Shown piece by piece: positions 30,051 to 40,308 of a stretch of DNA of 64,000 nucleotides. The stretch covers positions 31,465 to 95,464 of the forward strand of contig JAANDG010000560.1 in NCBI GenBank assembly GCA_036852015.1. Direction: 5' to 3'. The notes beneath the pieces are model-generated. The model ran no database searches, was not told the DNA's origin, and saw only the letters and a program-made list of their open reading frames with translations. The translations under genes were made by a program, and so were the position numbers. Origin of the DNA: Pelodera strongyloides (lineage: Eukaryota > Nematoda > Chromadorea > Rhabditida > Rhabditidae). Every line of letters begins with the position of its first letter. Position 1 is the stretch's first letter.

Positions 30051-30359
30051 AAGGACTTTTCTGCAACATTTTCTTTCGATGTAAATTGCACGTTATAAGT
30101 TCAGATGCATATGAACAGCATACATATGATGAAACAAGTTACACAGTACCGTCATAGAAATGTGTCACAGTACTGTCATAAATCATAAAAATAACGGAAA
30201 ATTACAAAAGGTCTTTAAGACCATGTTTTGACCTGTTTACCACAAACTTCGGAAAACGATGAAACGGTCATCAAGCGGTCACAAACTGGGATAGCCCACA
30301 AAAAAGCCACAGGAACCGTACATGTAGGTTGACGTGCATATACATTTTTTACAGTGCCA

Positions 30360-30560
30360 AAAGAAAATTCAACGGTAAATCGGAGAGTGAAACGCGAAAG
30401 TTGGCGATTCGATACTGCGAGAATTAAAGAAAGGGAGCAAGCAAGAGAAACAAATTGATAGATGTGCAGGTACAACATGTGAACTTGTGAACGGCCCGCA
30501 CCCCTTTTCGCAAAAAAAAAAGTTCAAAAACACAGCGATCACCATTCGCACTGAGCGAAC
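30360..30560 (-). promoter_or_regulatory. Conserved block upstream of arrestin gene B
   Basis: About 310-510 bases upstream of the B start position. It aligns with the two halves of the same block upstream of gene A (22518-22576 and 26167-26300) and partly with 50565-50700 upstream of D. Conservation of a non-coding block across duplicated genes may mean promoter function or simply recent duplication. Confidence 0.4.
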
Positions 30561-31375
30561 TAAACTACATTCTGAAAAACCAAAACACCATTTGCACTGT
30601 CAAAAAAAATGTTAAGAAAACAAACAAGATATATTTATTTACTCAAAGAAAGCTCATAGTTATGTAGTAAGTTTATCGTCTGAAGAATTATAATAGGTTC
30701 ACATAGGTAGCTGGTCCTCTTGTGGAGCATGGCAGTACTGTTTACTACTACTTGGCGTAACAAAAAGAAATGTTTTACGTTGCTCCTATATTCAAGGATA
30801 ATTCACTACAGGTTTGGTGACTTGGTCCGCAGAGGTCCTCAGTATGATTCGAGTTTTCGATGACGAATTGCTTGTCGTTTGTTTGTATGTGATCCCCGTC
30901 ATGTCATCATACAGTTTGCTATGAAGTAAATTCTTGAGAAAAGCTCTGCGGTGTGCTGGTAATAAAGTATCACTAACTCGCCGATTCATCTACTACGTCT
31001 ACAATATATGACGATTTCAAGTTCCGTAGGTGATGACCAATAAACATCACATCAAAAATAAAGCTTTATTTATAATACACCGTGTCATTAAGTTAAAATA
31101 ATATATAAAATATTCGAGTATGTACGAAAGTTATCCACCAAAAAAAATAAAACCTGGCCAAAAATGTAACCTTATTTTGTTGAAAATTAAACACATAAAC
31201 AAAAGAATTGTATGATAGAAAAGTAAAACAATGATTCAACTTATTATACATAAAGCTAAATTATTTAGATAACGCATTTTCAGGCAAGCATACGTCGAAC
31301 AGCGCAAACAAAAATTATTATAAGTATTAAAATTAAAAGATAAAGCAACGAGAACGAGATACATGTGAAAGCTGG
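30561..31375. other. Spacer between arrestin B upstream region and the LTR element
   Basis: No gene recognised. The stretch 31140-31375 aligns with the A-B and C-D spacers (26640-26900 and 46050-46265), ending in GTGAAAGCTGG where the LTR element begins. Confidence 0.5.
31371..31375. other. Target-site duplication, left (GCTGG)
   Basis: GCTGG directly precedes the first LTR. The same five bases follow the last LTR at 40252-40256, and the sibling spacer reads GTGAAAAGCTGGCAAGC uninterrupted at about 26885-26901. Confidence 0.85.
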
Positions 31376-31930
31376 TGTTCTGCTGGAGCCGAGGAAATAC
31401 CAAGTGCCACCTCCAGTAAACATATGTCAAACAGAAAACGTAGCAACCAGCATCATTCACAAACAAACATCAATAAGCATAATCATTTATCAAGGGTGTT
31501 CAAGGTGTTAAGGACAAGTTGTCGTCCGCATTGGTTTCAAAGACGGTCCAAATAGAGAGTAGCGCTTCAGCTGATTAAAGTCCGATTCCAATAGAAAGAA
31601 GTGGTAAAAGGGAAGTGTTGATATCAGCATCCGTGAGCTTACATCTTGAGCGTGACCATTCGACACCAATCTCCTCAGCACACAATCAAACCAACCGCGA
31701 ACAGCACTCCGTGATCAGCGAAGCGTCATTAGTGATAATTCCCTTTTTGGGTCAAAGGGTAACGCGGTATTGATGTGCAGGTTCTTGGAATGGTTGTACC
31801 CTAGGGGTACGGCTACGGTAGCTCGGTTGTTCTTTATAGAGTTGCGCGGAACGCGGAACACTCGGAATTTGGAAAGGTTGTTAGACCGTGATGTGATTGT
31901 CTTTATTAGAGTTGCGCGGAACGCGGAACA
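31376..31930 (-). repeat. LTR, 3' copy (555 bp, no intron-like segment)
   Basis: Plus-strand start TGTTCTGCTGGAGCCGAGG, end GCGCGGAACGCGGAACA. It contains GCGCGGAACGCGGAACACTC once internally, so its last ~100 bp is a partial internal duplication. It lacks both the 11-bp duplication of the middle LTR and the 132-bp segment of the right LTR. Confidence 0.88.
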
Positions 31931-33386
31931 CTCGGAATTTGGAAAGTTGTTAACCACTTGATAATGTTAAAGGGCATGAGATTCTAGTGGTCCATGATGA
32001 AGGTTTAGTTTAGTGATTGTTCAAGCGAAATGTCCGTATTATGTGTTCGTGGTCATTCTAGTTGGTGAGTTACAGTAGTATTTGTATTTGTGTTGGGATA
32101 CGGTATGTGGTTCGTAGTCTTTTTCTGACGAACAACGCTTCGTTATATGCATATTGGGATAGAGTAGTGAGAAGACACAATAGTGTTGACGTAGTACACT
32201 ACGTTATACTTGAAAGGAAGATCAGCAATTAGAAAGATGATAAATTAAGGAACTCTTTGTGTTTAGAAATAGGAACAATGATGGTATTAAAGGTGTTTTT
32301 GTCGTTTGTATCGATGTTATTCAGAATTAAGATTGAATTGATCGAAATGCTGAAAATTTGTTTGAAAAAGGCATGAGATCAATGTTAGTGTTATTGTGTA
32401 ATTATAACGTAATGGTAAATGACTCCATAAAGGAAAATAAAGTGTATTAGATTATTCGGTTCGATGAAGGAAGAACGTGTTCGTATTTTTAAGAACCGAA
32501 TTTGTATTTATGATAACGGTATGCGATTATAAATAGTTTTGTGTGATATGAAGAAAAATAAGATGTAATCGAAAATTATAGGATAGTGGTGTAAAGTAAA
32601 AGTATTATCTAAATAAAATTAGAAATGTACTGTAATATGGAGTGGTGTGATTTGGTCTAACTCGTGGATGTATTACCGTAACTGCGCGTCGCGTTGCGTC
32701 GCGGTGTGACCATTTTCCATTTATTGATTGATTTCGAAAATATTTTTTTTTTTTTTGTTCGAGAAGAAAAGATGTTTTGCTTGTTGTTTTGTTGGTAAGT
32801 GTGTATTCTTTCTTTGTTAAGCGTATCGTTAGCCGTGTTGCAATCATTAGATAGTGTTTTCGTTGCCAGATTCGTTCGAGAATGGCTAGGAATTTCTGTG
32901 TTTTATTAAATTTAGCTTATTTTGCTGTTCTGATCCTGTTTGAAGGTATTTAGATTGTTTGTTTTGATAGTTAATGAATGATAGCTTCAGGCTTCTGCTG
33001 ATTGTGGTCTTGCGAGAGGATGCAGATATCCTCCAATTGGTCGCTGACCCCCCAAGTAGTCGTTAAATGCAAGGTATGTTGTTAGTAATATTTAATATGT
33101 TTGTTTGCTCGTGTTTGCTTAACACCTATATGTAAATGTTGTGTTGTGTTCGTAAGTTTCTCGTCTTTTGTACGATAATAGCTGAACTCTTTGTTAACCG
33201 TTGATTCCTGTTGTGTTTTGATGAAACGAATAGTGTATTTAGAGTGCTTCTTTTCTTAAACCACGTGTTTTGATTCTGTGATTTGTGATGGCTTGCTTGT
33301 TTGTTTCTTTTCTTGGCGATTTGTTTGACATTATGATTGTGGTGTGTTTAGATCAAATCGCTTTCGATCGGAACGGGTGATAGGTG
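31931..33386 (-). mobile_element. int2 segment shared with int1
   Basis: About 1.45 kb nearly identical to 35496-36960. It carries a T tract at about 32743-32757, much shorter than in int1. No significant ORF. Similarity ends abruptly at GATAGGTGAT, where the private segment starts. Confidence 0.8.
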
Positions 33387-33539
33387 ATTCGACCCCTCTA
33401 ACCATTCGACCCCTCTAACCATTCGACCCCTCTAACCATTCGACCCCTCTAACCATTCGACCCCTCTAACCATTCGACCCCTCTAACCATTCGACCCCTC
33501 TAACCATTCGACCCCTCTAACCATTCGACCCCTCTAACC
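33387..33539. repeat. Minisatellite, 9 x 17 bp
   Basis: Nine essentially perfect copies of ATTCGACCCCTCTAACC. The array ends 32 bases before the ATG of the 253-codon ORF and is absent from int1 of the same element. Confidence 0.97.
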
Positions 33540-33571
33540 CGACACAGAGCGGTTGCATCACCACCGCCGAA

Positions 33572-34333
33572 ATGAGCTATAATGATATTCATCATGAATC
33601 CACACCAACTTCTCGCCCAAACATTCCTATTCGCCAGAATATTCAACTATCTGTCTCCGAATTATTCACCGATTTGAAGTCCTTTATCCGCGAAGAAATA
33701 GCTGAAGGATTTCGAAGGAATGAGCTCAAGGACCACTTCGTCATCTTAAACGCAACGGAAAGCGACCGGGTGAGTGTTGATACGGTTATTTCGCACAAAG
33801 TTTTGTCATTGTGTAATCACTCACCCGAGTCTTTCAATGTTATTGGTCGCCTTGGAAAATATCGCAATTTCCCTCGCCCTATTTTATGCCGTATGAAACC
33901 CGGTTTCGCTTTGCCAATTTTTAAGGACCTTGCCGAACGACTGAAGAAGACTCCGGATCTTGCCCACATCAATATACGGCGTGCTGAGACTGCGAAGCAG
34001 CGCCACGAAGGTTACCTGCGCCGCCAAGCTGTTCGTGATCTACCATCCGGCGATCCACAATGCCCTGTTGCAGAGATCAAAGAACCATCGACCCCAATTG
34101 AGAGTTCACGTGCGGACACTCTGCCATTAATTGCCTCCCCCCAATTGCCTGTCACTGATGTAGCAATTGCAGACACCCCACAATTGCCCACGGCAGAAAC
34201 ACCTGTGCAAGCCCCTATTGATCAAAATCAGGCACATATTGAGTTCATGGCTAGATTTACGGAGGCATTTAATAGAAATTGGAAGGAAGAACAGCCTGCA
34301 TTAATTGAATCGCTCACTAAGAAATTTGGTTGA
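33572..34333 (+). CDS. 253-residue ORF in the private segment of int2
   Basis: Complete ORF, ATG to TGA, opposite in direction to the LTR element. The N-terminal third has an amphipathic helix-like stretch (LFTDLKSFIREEIAEGFRR, about 31-49). The middle has NVIGRLGKYRNFPRPILCRM (about 89-108) followed by FKDLAERLKKTP and a basic stretch with RRAETAKQRHEGYLRRQ. The IGRLGK...RPRPI pattern resembles nucleic-acid-binding ORF1-like proteins of some retroelements; that is an inference from memory of the pattern, not a domain hit. The C-terminal third is Pro/Ala/Thr-rich. Composition is more balanced than its surroundings, and it looks like a genuine protein-coding sequence captured in the element. 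Confidence 0.6.
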   Translation: MSYNDIHHESTPTSRPNIPIRQNIQLSVSELFTDLKSFIREEIAEGFRRNELKDHFVILNATESDRVSVDTVISHKVLSLCNHSPESFNVIGRLGKYRNFPRPILCRMKPGFALPIFKDLAERLKKTPDLAHINIRRAETAKQRHEGYLRRQAVRDLPSGDPQCPVAEIKEPSTPIESSRADTLPLIASPQLPVTDVAIADTPQLPTAETPVQAPIDQNQAHIEFMARFTEAFNRNWKEEQPALIESLTKKFG

Positions 34334-34523
34334 TAGATTAATGTTTTGAAACTTACTTCTGCAATATATTTATTTTATCGTATTATTTATTTGCTTACTT
34401 GCTACTAGAAATATGAAACATACAGGAGGGCCCCTTGTCAGTATGGGATGTTTTTATACGCATTGCCGTCTTAGGGTTGCCTTTTGGTTATGTACTTTGA
34501 ATATAATCAATAAATCTTTATTA
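34334..34523. other. 3' end of the int2 private segment
   Basis: AT-rich, with AATAAA-like words near 34508. Similarity to int1 resumes at about 34524 (ATTGTTTGTGTTCGATGG, matching 36971 onward). Confidence 0.5.
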
Positions 34524-34929
34524 ATTGTTTGTGTTCGATGGATTCGAAGGAACATAATTCGTGGGTCAGTGTTTTTGTTTGTTTTGTCCTTATATCATGG
34601 TGTTTTGTTTTGGTTACTATTGATTTCTTGATTTCTAATGATGTTCATCCGTGTCTGATTGTGATGAAATACTATAAACTGTGTCATTTGAACTCATGTC
34701 GTCATCGCGAGTGTGATTGTTTGAATAATCAGGCAATTGATTGTGATTGTATGTGTTTGATGTATCGTGATAGTGATAGTCGTTTGTTTGATGCTGATGG
34801 TGGTCGTCTGTTCGAGGTGTATAATCATCTTGTGAGTGATCAGATGATGATTCAGTATCAGATGAATATTGTTCTCGATAATTATTGTAGCTGTCATTTT
34901 GAGACTTCGTTTCCCGGACGGTGCACCAA
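34524..34929 (-). mobile_element. int2 remnant of the 397-codon ORF, joined to the primer-binding site
   Basis: 34524-34904 matches 36970-37352, the C-terminal part of the int1 ORF. At about 34905 it jumps to the primer-binding end (GGACGGTGCACCAA). About 2.2 kb between, including the start of the ORF, is missing here. Confidence 0.75.
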
Positions 34930-35495
34930 TGTTCTGCTGGAGCCGAGGAAATACCAAGTGCCACCTCCAGTAAACATATGTCAAACAGAAAACGTAGCAA
35001 CCAGCATCATTCACAAACAAACATCAATAAGCATAATCATTTATCAAGGGTGTTCAAGGTGTTAAGGACAAGTTGTCGTCCGCATTGGTTTCAAAGACGG
35101 TCCAAATAGAGAGTAGCGCTTCAGCTGATTAAAGTCCGATTCCAATAGAAAGAAGTGGTAAAAGGGAAGTGTTGATATCAGCATGATATCAGCATCCGTG
35201 AGCTTACATCTTGAGCGTGACCATTCGACACCAATCTCCTCAGCACACAATCAAACCAACCGCGAACAGCACTCCGTGATCAGCGAAGCGTCATTAGTGA
35301 TAATTCCCTTTTTGGGTCAAAGGGTAACGCGGTATTGATGTGCAGGTTCTTGGAATGGTTGTACCCTAGGGGTACGGCTACGGTAGCTCGGTTGTTCTTT
35401 ATAGAGTTGCGCGGAACGCGGAACACTCGGAATTTGGAAAGGTTGTTAGACCGTGATGTGATTGTCTTTATTAGAGTTGCGCGGAACGCGGAACA
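34930..35495 (-). repeat. LTR, middle copy (566 bp)
   Basis: Identical in layout to the 31376 copy except for an 11-bp tandem duplication (GATATCAGCAT twice, about 35173-35195). Its plus-strand left neighbour is GGACGGTGCACCAA and its right neighbour CTCGGAATTTGG, the same junctions as in the other copies. Confidence 0.88.
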
Positions 35496-36309
35496 CTCGG
35501 AATTTGGAAAGTTGTTAACCACTTGATAATGTTAAAGGGCATGAGATTCTAGTGGTCCATGATGAAGGTTTAGTTTAGTGATTGTTCAAGCGAAATGTCC
35601 GTATTATGTGTTCGTGGCGGTCATTCTAGTTGGTGAGTTACAGTTAGTATTTGTATTTGTGTTGGGATACGGTATGTGGTTCGTAGTCTTTTTCTGACGA
35701 ACAACGCTTCGTTATATGCATATTGGGATAGAGTAGTGAGAAGACACAATAGTGTTGACGTAGTACACTACGTTATACTTGAAAGGAAGATCAGCAATTA
35801 GAAAGATGATAAATTAAGGAACTCTTTGTGTTTAGAAATAGGAACAATGATGGTATTAAAGGTGTTTTTGTCGTTTGTATCGATGTTATTCAGAATTAAG
35901 ATTGAATTGATCGAAATGCTGAAAAATTTGTTTGAAAAAGGCATGAGATCAATGTTAGTGTTATTGTGTAATTATAACGTAATGGTAAATGACTCCATAA
36001 AGGAAAATAAAGTGTATTAGATTATTCGGTTCGATGAAGGAAGAACGTGTTCGTATTTTTAAGAACCGAATTTGTATTTATAATAACGGTATGCGATTAT
36101 AAATAGTTTTGTGTGATATGAAGAAAAATAAGATGTAATCGAAAATTATAGGATAGTGGTGTAAAGTAAAAGTATTATCTAAATAAAATTAGAAATGTAC
36201 TGTAATATGGAGTGGTGTGATTTGGTCTAACTCGTGGATGTATTACCGTAACTGCGCGTCGCGTTGCGTCGCGGTGTGACCATTTTCCATTTATTGATTG
36301 ATTTCGAAA

Positions 36310-36349
<40 letters not shown>

Positions 36350-37080
36350 TTTTGCTTGTTGTTTTGGTAAGTGTGTATTCTTTCTTTGTTAAGCGTATCG
36401 TTAGCCGTGTTGCAATCATTAGATAGTGTTTTCGTTGCCAGATTCGTTCGAGAATGGCTAGGAATTTCTGTGTTTTATTAAATTTAGCTTATTTTGCTGT
36501 TCTGATCCTGTTTGAAGGTATTTAGATTGTTTGTTTTGATAGCTAATGAATGATAGCTTCAGGCTTCTGCTGATTGTGGTCTTGCGAGAGGATGCAGATA
36601 TCCTCCAATTGTTCGCTGACCCCCCAAGTAGTCGTTAAATGCAAGGTATGTTGTTAGTAATATTTAATATGTTTGTTTGCTCGTGTTTGCTTAACACCTA
36701 TATGTAAATGTTGTGTTGTGTTCGTAAGTTTCTCGTCTTTTGTACGATAATAGCTGAACTCTTTGTTAACCGTTGATTCCTGTTGTGTTTTGATGAAACG
36801 AATAGTGTATTTAGAGTGCTTCTTTTCTTAAACCACGTGTTTTGATTCTGTGATTTGTGATGGCTTGCTTGTTTGTTTCTTTTCTTGGCGATTTGTTTGA
36901 CATTATGATTGTGGTGTGTTTAGATCAAATCGCTTTCGATCGGAACGGGTGATAGGTGATATGGAAGCAATTGTTTGTGTTCGATGGATTCGAAGGAACA
37001 TAATTCGTGGGTCAGTGTTTTTGTTTGTTTTGTCCTTATATCATGGTGTTTTGTTTTGGTTACTATTGATTTCTTGATTT
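35496..37080 (-). mobile_element. int1 3' region
   Basis: Matches int2 until 36960. It contains a 38-base T tract at 36311-36348. At 36961 the private segment of int2 is replaced by a few bases (ATGGAAGCA). No significant ORF seen. Confidence 0.75.
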
Positions 37081-38274
37081 CTAATGATGTTCATCCGTGT
37101 CTGATTGTGATGAAATACTATAAACTGTGTCATTTGAACTCATGTCGTCATCGCGAGTGTGATTGTTTGAATAATCAGGCAATTGATTGTGATTGTATGT
37201 GTTTGATGTATCGTGATAGTGATAGTCGTTTGTTTGATGCTGATGGTGGTCGTCTGTTCGAGGTGTATAATCATCTTGTGAGTGATCAGATGATGATTCA
37301 GTATCAGATGAATATTGTTCTCGATAATTATTGTAGCTGTCATTTTGAGACTCGTTTGTGTGTTCTTCGTAACTGATTGTCTTGTTTTCTAGGCTCGGCC
37401 ATTCCGCCGAGTATGCAAACACCTGGAACCTGAACTGCGTGGTGGATTGTGGAAACGATGCATGGTTCTGTTGAGGTGGGATTGATTGAAATGTATTAGT
37501 GTTATTTTGTTCCGCTGGATATTGATTTTCCATTGTGTGTTGATTAGAAACAGTTTCTCCATCTCCTGATGCGTGATGTGTTATTTGATTGTGATCTTCT
37601 GTTTGGTTAATAGAATAAGGTGTTGTAGTCTGGTGGTTATGGAAATTTTGCAATTGATAGAGGTGGTTGATTTCTGTTTGTAGTGCTTGAAGCTCGATTT
37701 GTTGTAGACCAATAATTCCGGTGAGCAATTGATTTTGTTTGCTTAAATCGGTCATTGTTCTGTTTTCTGTATGGTTTTGATAAGAATAATTGTGGGTGTC
37801 AGTGTTTGCTTGATTTGAGGGCATATGCGTAGTATTACTGGGAGTGATGGGATTGATCTGATTGTGGTGTTTAGTTCTTAATGTGGTATTAGGCAAGTTA
37901 GGGGTGTTGTTGCGGTTGGAGTGGTTGATAATTGAGCAAGTGATACGTGTTGGATCATTCTGTTTTCTTTCAGTTTCTCTACCGTGATGGGAAGAAGCAC
38001 TCGCCACCCCTCGGGCCGTCCTGCCGCACACAGTGGATGTCTCAGTGGACAAAAGATTGACAGGTGAGTGTTGTGTTTCATTTGTGATGTTTGATTGATT
38101 GTGATTTATGTGTTGTGATGGGATTCTTTTTACTATTGGTAGAGAATTGTTGCGATTATTCAGTACTTGATTTGCTATAGTCTGCTGACCATTAGGGCCT
38201 TCCGAGTCACGAATGAGATTTTTCGCGTTTGCAACGTTGCCTTTCGCAGAGCGAAACGCCATCTGAAACTTCAT
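37081..38274 (-). CDS. 397-residue low-complexity ORF of the LTR element (gag position)
   Basis: Complete ORF on the strand of the element, lying between the primer-binding end and the 3' LTR, where gag would be expected. It is very rich in Asn, Gln, His, Thr and Ser. A likely coiled coil (LLTGIIGLQQIELQALQTEI, about 184-203, within 173-212) is the only ordered-looking part, and the last ~85 residues are acidic and Ser/Tyr/His-rich. No CCHC zinc knuckle, protease motif or polymerase motif was seen. Assignment to gag is from position only; it may be an unrelated element-specific protein. Confidence 0.55.
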   Translation of the reverse strand: MKFQMAFRSAKGNVANAKNLIRDSEGPNGQQTIANQVLNNRNNSLPIVKRIPSQHINHNQSNITNETQHSPVNLLSTETSTVCGRTARGVASASSHHGRETERKQNDPTRITCSIINHSNRNNTPNLPNTTLRTKHHNQINPITPSNTTHMPSNQANTDTHNYSYQNHTENRTMTDLSKQNQLLTGIIGLQQIELQALQTEINHLYQLQNFHNHQTTTPYSINQTEDHNQITHHASGDGETVSNQHTMENQYPAEQNNTNTFQSIPPQQNHASFPQSTTQFRFQVFAYSAEWPSLENKTISYEEHTNESQNDSYNNYREQYSSDTESSSDHSQDDYTPRTDDHHQHQTNDYHYHDTSNTYNHNQLPDYSNNHTRDDDMSSNDTVYSISSQSDTDEHH

Positions 38275-39564
38275 ATTTTAGGAATCGGGTATCTGACTCC
38301 AGAGGTTCGCGAAATCCTCTGAACGCCAGAGTCGACCACGAAGAACCGCGAATCAATATCCGATGAGGAAACAAGACGAATTCGACGAACATAATTAATA
38401 AAATAATTCGAAACAATGTACAAGTGGTTCATAATTAATTGTGTTTTTTTTTGAACAGTGATTGGGATTTGAATCAGTGATAACATTTATTCGTTTTATT
38501 CATTTAATTTAATGTTCTTTGTGATTAGAACTCCGATGCCGTGATGCAATCTTCAATGTTTTGATTGATTATCCTTGCTCATATCGCGTGGTTCAGTGCT
38601 GTATCTGAAATGAAAGTGATAATGATTAACAAGAATTGATTTTAATTTTGATTGTGTTGCCATAAATAATGGTAGTTCCTGTGACAGATTGCCTCTGCAG
38701 TGACAATATACACTGTCCACAGGCCTGATAATTAACTGGTAATCAAATAATGTTGCCATTAGATTATATAGTCAGAGCTAAGTCTTTAGAAATCTATAAC
38801 AGTGATATATGTCGTCAGTGATAAGTCTTTCGTAATCTATAAGTGATACTTAAGTAATGATAGTTAATAGTGATAATGATTTGTCGGATACCTTTTCACG
38901 GGAAATTCTGATGTGGTTCCATGGGTGATCTTTTCTGATGTGGTTTGATCCTCGAGGTGGTTGATCGTGCCGATAGTGATCATTTCGACGGGTGATCGTG
39001 ATCATTCCGCGAGGTGTTTTGGTGATGTAGTGTGAAGTCGACGTGCTAAATTTAAAACAAAGATTAATACAATAGGAATAACAGTAAAGGATTAATGATT
39101 GCAATTAATTGTTAGGGTCCGCAATCTAAAGGTTGTAACGGTAGGTGTTATGGCACGCGCAACGCAGTAAGTGTTTTGTGTTACGTGGGCGATTGTTCGA
39201 TGGTGGTTTTACTCATTAAGTTAGCTTTATGTTTCTTTTCTACTGGTGTTTTCTTTTCTTCAGTCCCCTGAAGTGAATGGCCTATTCGCTTCTACGCCCA
39301 GTTTGCTAGTCTGGCAAACTGAACCATCTGGGTTTTATCACACATGAGTAGGGTACTCTCCCCTGCAGGGGGTCTTTGTGATCCTCCCTGTGTTAACACC
39401 AGCGCAAAACTGGTCCTTTAATCGGTTTAATGATCTGACTGACCAGTTCCGGGGGGTAAAAAACCTGAAATTTGTCCTATGTTACAATGTTTGTTGAAAT
39501 GATGTGGCTTTGATGCTACTTGATTTTAGGCTAGGGTTATGCGTCCAACCGGACGGTGCACCAA
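38275..39564 (-). mobile_element. int1 5' leader of the LTR element
   Basis: No long ORF on either strand. Around 39261-39470 it is less AT-rich with short inverted words (CCCCTGCAGGGGG near 39361, GGCCTATTCGC near 39280), which could be a structured leader. It ends at the primer-binding-like GGTGCACCGTCC on the minus strand, next to the LTR. Confidence 0.55.
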
Positions 39565-40251
39565 TGTTCTGCTGGAGCCGAGGAAATACCAAGTGCCACC
39601 TCCAGTAAACATATGTCAAACAGAAAACGTAGCAACCAGCATCATTCACAAACAAACATCAATAAGCATAATCATTTATCAAGGGTGTTCAAGGTGTTAA
39701 GGACAAGTTGTCGTCCGCATTGGTTTCAAAGACGGTCCAAATAGAGAGTAGCGCTTCAGCTGAAGACAAGCAATAAAACAATTGTAATTGACAATGTACT
39801 TCAAGAGGATTACTACAAATCTGAGAAAGACACAATCAATAAATGCCAATCACCAGAGACACATAATAAATAACGCACAGTTCAAGCTTACCTGATTAAA
39901 GTCCGATTCCAATAGAATGAAGTGGTAAAAGGGAAGTGTTGATATCAGCATCCGTGAGCTTACATCTTGAGCGTGACCATTCGACACCAATCTCCTCAGC
40001 ACACAATCAAACCAACCGCGAACAGCACTCCGTGATCAGCGAAGCGTCATTAGTGATAATTCCCTTTTTGGGTCAAAGGGTAACGCGGTATTGATGTGCA
40101 GGTTCTTGGAATGGTTGTACCCTAGGGGTACGGCTACGGTAGCTCGGTTGTTCTTTATAGAGTTGCGCGGAACGCGGAACACTCGGAATTTGGAAAGGTT
40201 GTTAGACCGTGATGTGATTGTCTTTATTAGAGTTGCGCGGAACGCGGAACA
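39565..40251 (-). repeat. LTR, 5' copy (687 bp) with a 132-bp intron-like segment
   Basis: Equals the other two LTRs apart from an extra 132 bp at 39760-39891. On the minus strand this starts GTAAGCTTGAACTG and ends TTGCTTGTCTTCAG, so precise removal gives the shorter LTR. It ends with ...GGAACA followed by the GCTGG duplication. Confidence 0.88.
39760..39891 (-). other. Intron-like insertion in the 5' LTR
   Basis: 132 bp with GT-AG ends, a pyrimidine-rich 3' end (GCTTGTCTTCAG) and a flanking CAG/CTGAAG exon context on the minus strand. The 31376 and 34930 LTRs lack it exactly. A second reading is a small insertion with a 4-bp CTGA duplication, because CTGA occurs at both edges. Confidence 0.75.
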
Positions 40252-40256
40252 GCTGG
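40252..40256. other. Target-site duplication, right (GCTGG)
   Basis: Matches 31371-31375. Downstream sequence (CAATCAGATGGAAG) continues the spacer alignment to 46262-46275 and 26897 onward. Confidence 0.85.
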
Positions 40257-40308
40257 CAATCAGATGGAAGAGTAAAATATAAGGGTACGCTGAGATAGAG
40301 TCGAATTA

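Larger units (their letters stand above)
31376..40251 (-). mobile_element. Compound LTR retrotransposon: LTR-int1-LTR-int2-LTR
   Basis: Three direct LTR copies (31376-31930, 34930-35495, 39565-40251) bracket two internal regions. Orientation is minus, because GGTGCACCGTCC directly follows the LTR end on that strand, a plausible primer-binding site starting TGG. LTR ends are TG...CA and GCTGG is duplicated at the flanks. int1 (39564 to 35496) carries a 397-codon low-complexity ORF. int2 (34929 to 31931) lacks about 2.2 kb of int1 but has a private 1.1-kb segment. No protease, reverse transcriptase or integrase was found, so it is non-autonomous and must borrow enzymes. The three-LTR structure suggests recombination between related copies. 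Confidence 0.88.

Noticed and set aside
33387..33539. Regular 17-bp repeats as a possible CRISPR array
   Set aside because: The copies are directly abutting with no unique spacers, and the DNA is eukaryotic.
34529..35065. 178-codon plus-strand frame inside the LTR element
   Set aside because: It is antisense of the low-complexity ORF and runs through the LTR boundary.
31376..40251. Reverse transcriptase, protease or integrase in the LTR element
   Set aside because: No frame shows the expected catalytic motifs; the element seems to lack pol entirely.
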